Below, in pieces: positions 24,868 to 28,681 of a DNA stretch of 28,681 nt. The stretch is taken from contig DATJPR010000053.1 of NCBI GenBank assembly GCA_035506295.1, positions 1 to 28,681 of the forward strand, read 5' to 3'. The stretch is from DATJPR01 sp035506295. Lineage in GTDB: Bacteria; Bacteroidota; Ignavibacteria; UBA10030; UBA6906. Every line of letters starts with the position of its first letter. Positions within the stretch are counted from its first letter, which is position 1. The notes under the pieces were generated by a model. That model was not told the origin of the DNA, searched no databases, and saw only the letters and a program-made list of their open reading frames with translations. The position numbers and the translations under genes were made by a program.

Positions 24868-26355
24868 ATGAACGTGCGGGTGTACATGAAAACGCGCAAA
24901 AATTATGTCGGCGGCGCCTGGGTGGAGAGCAATGCGGGCTCAAATTTCGATGTCGTGAATCCGGGCACAGGCGAAATCCTCGGCAAGGTGCCGGCCGGAT
25001 GCCGCGAGGACGTCGACCAGGCGGCACGAAAAGCTGCAGCGGCCCAGGATACATGGAGAAACGCGCCGCCCGAGCAGAGAATTCAGTATTTGTTTAAGAT
25101 GAAGAAGGTTCTCGAGGACAACGCGGACGAAGTTGCATCGATCTGCACGCAGGAATGCGGGAAGACGCTTGGCGAATCGAAAGCGGAGATCGTACGCGCA
25201 GTCGAGAACATTGAAGTGGCGTGCGGGATCCCGACGCTGATGCAGGGAGAGTTTTCAGAAGACGTCTCTGCCGGAGTCGACGAGTTTGTCATCCGTCAAC
25301 CCCTTGGCGTCGGCGCCTGCATCGCGCCGTTCAACTTTCCCGTCATGATTCCGTTCTGGTTCTTTCCGTACGCCATCGCGTGCGGCAATACCTACATCGT
25401 CAAGCCGTCCGAAAAGGTGCCGGGAGCGATGACACGCATCTTCGAGTTGTTCGAAGAAATCGGTCTACCCGCGGGGGTTCTGAACCTTGTCCACGGTGGG
25501 AAAAACACGGTTGATGCAATTCTCACCCACGACCTCATCAAAGCGGTCAGCTTTGTCGGCTCCACGAAGGTCGCGAAGTATGTGTACGCAAAAGGCACCG
25601 AACACGGCAAGAGAGTTCAGGCGCAGGGTGGGGCGAAGAATGCGCTGGTGGTCATGCCGGACGCTGATGTGGAAACGACAACGAGGATCGTCGCCGACAG
25701 CGTCTATGGCTGTGCCGGACAACGCTGCCTGGCGGCATCCACGATCGTCCTCGTTGGGGAGGCGAAAGAGACGTTCCGCAGCAAACTTCTCGACGCGGCG
25801 AAGCACAGGACAACAAGCTACGGCCTGGAGAAGACAGCACAGATGGGCGCTCTTATCAGCGGCGAGAGCCGGAGGCGAATCGAAGCCATCATCGACGACG
25901 CTGGCAAGAAAGGGGCGAAGATCCTCCTGGACGGCAGGATCGGAACGCTCAAAGGGTATGAGGGTGGACAGTACATTTTGCCGACGGTCATGGAGAGTGT
26001 TCCCGACAATGCCGACGCCTCCTCAACGGAGATTTTTGGTCCCGTGATGATCCTGAAAGATGTTGCCACGCTCGGCGAAGCGATACGGTATATTAACGGC
26101 GGTCAATATGGCAATGCCGCATGCATTTTCACGACGAACGGCGCCGCTGCGCGGACATTCCGGCGCGATGTTCTGGCAGGGAACATCGGCGTCAATATAG
26201 GCGTGCCCGCGCCGATGGCGTTCTTTCCCTTCAGCGGGTGGAAGGATTCGTTCTTTGGCGACCTGCACGGTCAGGCGCGGCATGCGGTGGAGTTCTTCAC
26301 GCAGACAAAAGTTGTCATCGAACGATGGCACGGAGAATGGACAAGAACATTCTAG
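24868..26355 (+). CDS. mmsA: CoA-acylating malonate/methylmalonate-semialdehyde dehydrogenase
   Basis: Also called IolA. NAD- and CoA-dependent aldehyde dehydrogenase that turns malonate semialdehyde into acetyl-CoA and CO2, the last step of the pathway. The catalytic Cys is C287 in YGCAGQRCLAAS. The general-base Glu of ordinary aldehyde dehydrogenases is absent (AQGGAKNALVV), as is usual for CoA-acylating MmsA. The NAD region shows APFNFPVMIPFWFFPYAIA and FVGSTKVAKYVY, and the family-specific end is PFSGWKDSFFGDLHG. 495 aa. The start at 24868 directly abuts the iolD stop. An in-frame ATG at 24886 (MKTRKNYVGGAWVES) fits the family N-terminus equally well; neither has a good ribosome-binding site. 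Confidence 0.95.
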   Translation: MNVRVYMKTRKNYVGGAWVESNAGSNFDVVNPGTGEILGKVPAGCREDVDQAARKAAAAQDTWRNAPPEQRIQYLFKMKKVLEDNADEVASICTQECGKTLGESKAEIVRAVENIEVACGIPTLMQGEFSEDVSAGVDEFVIRQPLGVGACIAPFNFPVMIPFWFFPYAIACGNTYIVKPSEKVPGAMTRIFELFEEIGLPAGVLNLVHGGKNTVDAILTHDLIKAVSFVGSTKVAKYVYAKGTEHGKRVQAQGGAKNALVVMPDADVETTTRIVADSVYGCAGQRCLAASTIVLVGEAKETFRSKLLDAAKHRTTSYGLEKTAQMGALISGESRRRIEAIIDDAGKKGAKILLDGRIGTLKGYEGGQYILPTVMESVPDNADASSTEIFGPVMILKDVATLGEAIRYINGGQYGNAACIFTTNGAAARTFRRDVLAGNIGVNIGVPAPMAFFPFSGWKDSFFGDLHGQARHAVEFFTQTKVVIERWHGEWTRTF

Positions 26356-26375
26356 GACGGTCACCAGGCAGATCT

Positions 26376-27278
26376 ATGATGAGAATTGCGAACGCACCAT
26401 GTTCATGGGGGGCGCTGGAATTTGAGCTCGATGGCAACGCTCCCGGATATGTACAAGTGCTGGATGAAATGGAGGAGACCGGATATCAAGGAACCGAGCT
26501 AGGGGATTGGGGCTTCATGCCGACAGATCCCTGTTCCCTCAGGACTGAACTGGCAAAACGCGGACTCGCGTTGCTCGGCGCATTTGTGCCGGTCCTGCTG
26601 AAGGACAAATCAAGACACGACGCGGGCATCGAAACAGCGGTGAAAACGGCATCGCTGATGTACGACGCGGGCGCTGTTGACGCGTTCATCGTCCTGGCGG
26701 ACGAAAACGGTTCCGTCCCGGAGCGCACGAAGAACGCCGGCCGCGTGACGCCGACGATGAGTTTGAAAGCCGACGAATGGAAGATCTTCGCCGAAGGGGC
26801 CATGACATTGGCGGCGCAGGTGCGACAGGAAACAGGCTTGCGGACCGTGTTCCACCACCATTGCGGCGGGTATGTGGAAACTCCCGACGAGGTTGCGGTG
26901 CTCATGAGCTCCACCGACCCCGACCTGCTGGGCCTGGTCCTGGACATGGGACACTGGAAATTCGGTGGCGGCGATCCGGTCCAAGCCATACGGGACTATG
27001 CCGATCGCATCTGGCATGTGCATTTCAAGGACTGCGATGAGCAGCGGGCGGCACAGTCACGCAGGGAGCAGTGGGACTATTTTGCGTCCGTGCGCAATGG
27101 CGTATTCTGTGAACTCGGCAAAGGCTCGGTCGACTTCCCCGGTGTGGTCCGCGAGCTGAAGCGCATCCATTATGACGGATGGGTGGTGGTGGAGCAGGAT
27201 GTCCTTCCCGGGATGGGAAAACCCAAAGAATGCGCGCGGCACAATATCGACTATATCAAGACGCTCGGTCTTTTTTGA
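26376..27278 (+). CDS. iolE: Myo-inosose-2 dehydratase
   Basis: Removes water from scyllo-inosose (2-keto-myo-inositol) to give the trihydroxycyclohexane-dione used by IolD. It is a metal-dependent TIM barrel of the xylose-isomerase-like/AP-endonuclease 2 superfamily. Motifs: MRIANAPCSWGALEFE at the start, GTELGDWGFMP, FHHHCGGYVETPDEV, LDMGHWKFGGGDP, IWHVHFKDCD, ELGKGSVDFPGVV and WVVVEQDVLPG, all IolE-like. The ATG at 26376 has AGG 8 nt upstream; an immediate second ATG follows. A longer frame back to 26121 is unrelated sequence antisense-like to mmsA codon use. 300 aa against about 297 in Bacillus. 20 bp after mmsA. Confidence 0.93.
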   Translation: MMRIANAPCSWGALEFELDGNAPGYVQVLDEMEETGYQGTELGDWGFMPTDPCSLRTELAKRGLALLGAFVPVLLKDKSRHDAGIETAVKTASLMYDAGAVDAFIVLADENGSVPERTKNAGRVTPTMSLKADEWKIFAEGAMTLAAQVRQETGLRTVFHHHCGGYVETPDEVAVLMSSTDPDLLGLVLDMGHWKFGGGDPVQAIRDYADRIWHVHFKDCDEQRAAQSRREQWDYFASVRNGVFCELGKGSVDFPGVVRELKRIHYDGWVVVEQDVLPGMGKPKECARHNIDYIKTLGLF

Positions 27279-27293
27279 CACTACGGGTGACCC

Positions 27294-28316
27294 ATGAAGA
27301 ATTTGAATATCGGAGTAATCGGGGCAGGGCGCATCGGCATTGTTCACACGGAAACCATCTCGCAACACATTCCCGAAGCGCGGGTGGTCGCCATCGCCGA
27401 CGTCAATCTTGAGGCGGCGCAACGGCTCGCCGAACGGTTCAGGGTGCCCGTCGCCACGGGCAACCCGCGCTCGGTGATTCAGAATTCAGACGTGAATGCG
27501 GTGTTGATTTGTTCGCCCACCGACACACACGCACAGTTCGTGATCGAAGCGGCGAAGGCGAAGAAACATATCTTCTGCGAGAAACCGATCGCCCTTGAGC
27601 TGGACACCATACGCGAGGTTCTGCGGGTCGTCGAAGGAACCGGGGTCAAATTCATGGTCGGATTCAACAGACGGTTCGATGCGAACTTCAAGAAGATCCG
27701 CCAGATGGTCGTCGAGGGAAAAATCGGAGAGCCGCATATCGTGAAGATCACCTCGCGCGATCCCGCTCCGCCTCCGCCGTCATACATCGCCGTGTCCGGC
27801 GGCATGTTTCTGGATATGACGATCCATGATTTCGACATGGCGCGGTTCGTCGCAGGAGACGAGGTCGAGGAAGTGTATGCCGTCGGCTGTGTCAAAGTTG
27901 ACCCGGAAATCGGCAAGGCGGGTGACATCGACACGGCGGCAATCACGCTGAGGTTCGAAAAAGGTGCGCTGGGGGTGATCGACAACAGCCGCCAGGCTGT
28001 GTATGGATACGATCAGCGTGTAGAAGTGTTCGGGTCGGGAGGAATGGTGAAGGTCGACAACAACGCCCCGGACAATCACGATTACTACAGTCACGACGGG
28101 GTTCATTCTTCGCTCCCGCTGAATTTCTTCATGGACAGGTACATCGAAGCCTACGCGAGCGAGATCAAGGAATTCTGCCTTGCCGTGGCGGAGGACAAAC
28201 CGATGTCTGTCGGCGGCAGGGATGGGCTGTTGTCGGTGGCGATCGGGCTTGCGGCGAAAAAATCTCTTGCGGAGCACCGCCCCGTGAAGCTGTCGGAGAT
28301 CCTCAACCACAAATAA
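27294..28316 (+). CDS. iolG: Inositol 2-dehydrogenase
   Basis: NAD-dependent oxidation of myo-inositol to scyllo-inosose, the first pathway step. Gfo/Idh/MocA family: N-terminal Rossmann motif GVIGAGRIG, then the catalytic EKP motif with K97, which has the same number as in Bacillus IolG. The active-site D174 and H178 lie in GGMFLDMTIHDFDMARF. The C-terminal sheet includes GVIDNSRQAVYGYDQRVEVFG. 340 aa, the normal size. 15 bp after iolE and 7 bp before the second mannosidase. Related family members oxidise scyllo-inositol or chiro-inositol; the operon context supports an inositol substrate but not a specific isomer. Confidence 0.93.
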   Translation: MKNLNIGVIGAGRIGIVHTETISQHIPEARVVAIADVNLEAAQRLAERFRVPVATGNPRSVIQNSDVNAVLICSPTDTHAQFVIEAAKAKKHIFCEKPIALELDTIREVLRVVEGTGVKFMVGFNRRFDANFKKIRQMVVEGKIGEPHIVKITSRDPAPPPPSYIAVSGGMFLDMTIHDFDMARFVAGDEVEEVYAVGCVKVDPEIGKAGDIDTAAITLRFEKGALGVIDNSRQAVYGYDQRVEVFGSGGMVKVDNNAPDNHDYYSHDGVHSSLPLNFFMDRYIEAYASEIKEFCLAVAEDKPMSVGGRDGLLSVAIGLAAKKSLAEHRPVKLSEILNHK

Positions 28317-28323
28317 CTTCCGC

Positions 28324-28681
28324 ATGGCCAGCAATGTTGTGGTGATGGGAGGACGGTTGCACTCGCGGCGGCTGTACAGGGCGATGGCGCTTGTCTCCAT
28401 CCTTGTTGTTTTGCCTCGCACCCTCTTGTGCCAGTCCCCGTCTGCTTTTGTCGACCCGTTCATCGGATCGAAGGGGAAGGGGAATGTGTTCGTCGGACCT
28501 GCGTGTCCCTTCGGCATGGCAAAGCCCGGCCCCGATTGCGATCTGGGCGCAAACAGCGGGTATGTCGCGGATTCAGCAAAAACTGTTTTCGGCTTTAGTC
28601 AGACCCATGTGAGTGGAACGGGCGGCGGTCCCAAGTACGGGAACATCTCGCTCTTTCCCTTCATGGGCGATTTCGCATCGA
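28324..28681 (+). CDS. GH92 alpha-mannosidase (second copy), truncated by the window end
   Basis: Partial at the 3' end; 119 codons are visible. The canonical GH92 N-terminus is present: AFVDPFIGSKGKGNVFVGPACPFGM, interrupted only by normal variation, then GYVADSAKTVFGFSQTHVSGTG. A signal peptide precedes it (hydrophobic AMALVSILVVLP, then CQSPSAF). The start is uncertain: ATG at 28324 gives a long n-region; ATG at 28345 or TTG at 28357 (after GGGAGG) would give a more typical signal peptide. Seven bases after iolG, so part of the same operon. Unlike the first copy it is clearly exported, so the two mannosidases may act in different compartments or on different linkages. Confidence 0.88.
   Translation, partial: MASNVVVMGGRLHSRRLYRAMALVSILVVLPRTLLCQSPSAFVDPFIGSKGKGNVFVGPACPFGMAKPGPDCDLGANSGYVADSAKTVFGFSQTHVSGTGGGPKYGNISLFPFMGDFAS

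Noticed and set aside
1..28681. CRISPR array, tRNA or rRNA genes, prophage or conjugative modules
   Set aside because: No regularly spaced repeats, no tRNA cloverleaf or rRNA-like stretch and no phage or transfer genes were seen; the only mobile-element trace is the IS3 relic at the left edge.

Overview
The window looks like a chromosomal piece of a saprophytic, polysaccharide-degrading member of the Bacteroidota/Chlorobi superphylum, most likely from the Ignavibacteria/Chlorobi side. Three secreted proteins end in a type IX secretion (T9SS) sorting domain with the motif QNYPNPFNP and a terminal TRK(M/F)xxVK. Many genes also have clear Shine-Dalgarno sites (GGAGG, GGGAGG), which are usually missing in Bacteroidia, and the base composition is moderately GC-rich. 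The lineage call is inference; there is no rRNA or marker gene here.

Left part (1-9.4 kb) is a patchwork of single genes. It holds an internally deleted IS3-family transposase relic (135-298) and a T9SS-exported GH18 chitinase followed by a decayed 26-codon copy of its own sorting domain and a terminator. Then come a FadL-type outer-membrane porin, a MerR regulator with a cysteine-rich 'two-CW' tail, and a small T9SS cargo protein. Last are a lipoprotein paired with an Old Yellow Enzyme, and a convergent PafA-like alkaline phosphatase.

Middle part (9.4-16.7 kb) is glycan-directed. It has a 30-bp perfect palindrome, a secreted GH51 alpha-L-arabinofuranosidase with a PA14 domain, a long nested hairpin, a TonB-dependent receptor without a SusD partner, and a T9SS-exported beta-helix-like protein.

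Right part (16.8 kb to the end) is one dense plus-strand operon: LacI-type regulator, GH92 alpha-mannosidase, class II aldolase (iolJ-like), iolB, iolC, iolD, iolA/mmsA, iolE, iolG and the start of a second GH92. Neighbouring genes overlap or are separated by at most about 35 bp. The seven iol genes encode every enzymatic step from myo-inositol to acetyl-CoA, CO2 and dihydroxyacetone phosphate. Bracketing of an inositol pathway by two alpha-mannosidases under a sugar-type LacI regulator is the most interesting feature. It suggests a locus for mannosylated inositol compounds such as phosphatidylinositol mannosides, lipoarabinomannan, fungal mannosyl-inositol phosphoceramides or GPI glycans, rather than free inositol. 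No inner-membrane inositol transporter is visible. No tRNA, rRNA or CRISPR array was seen.
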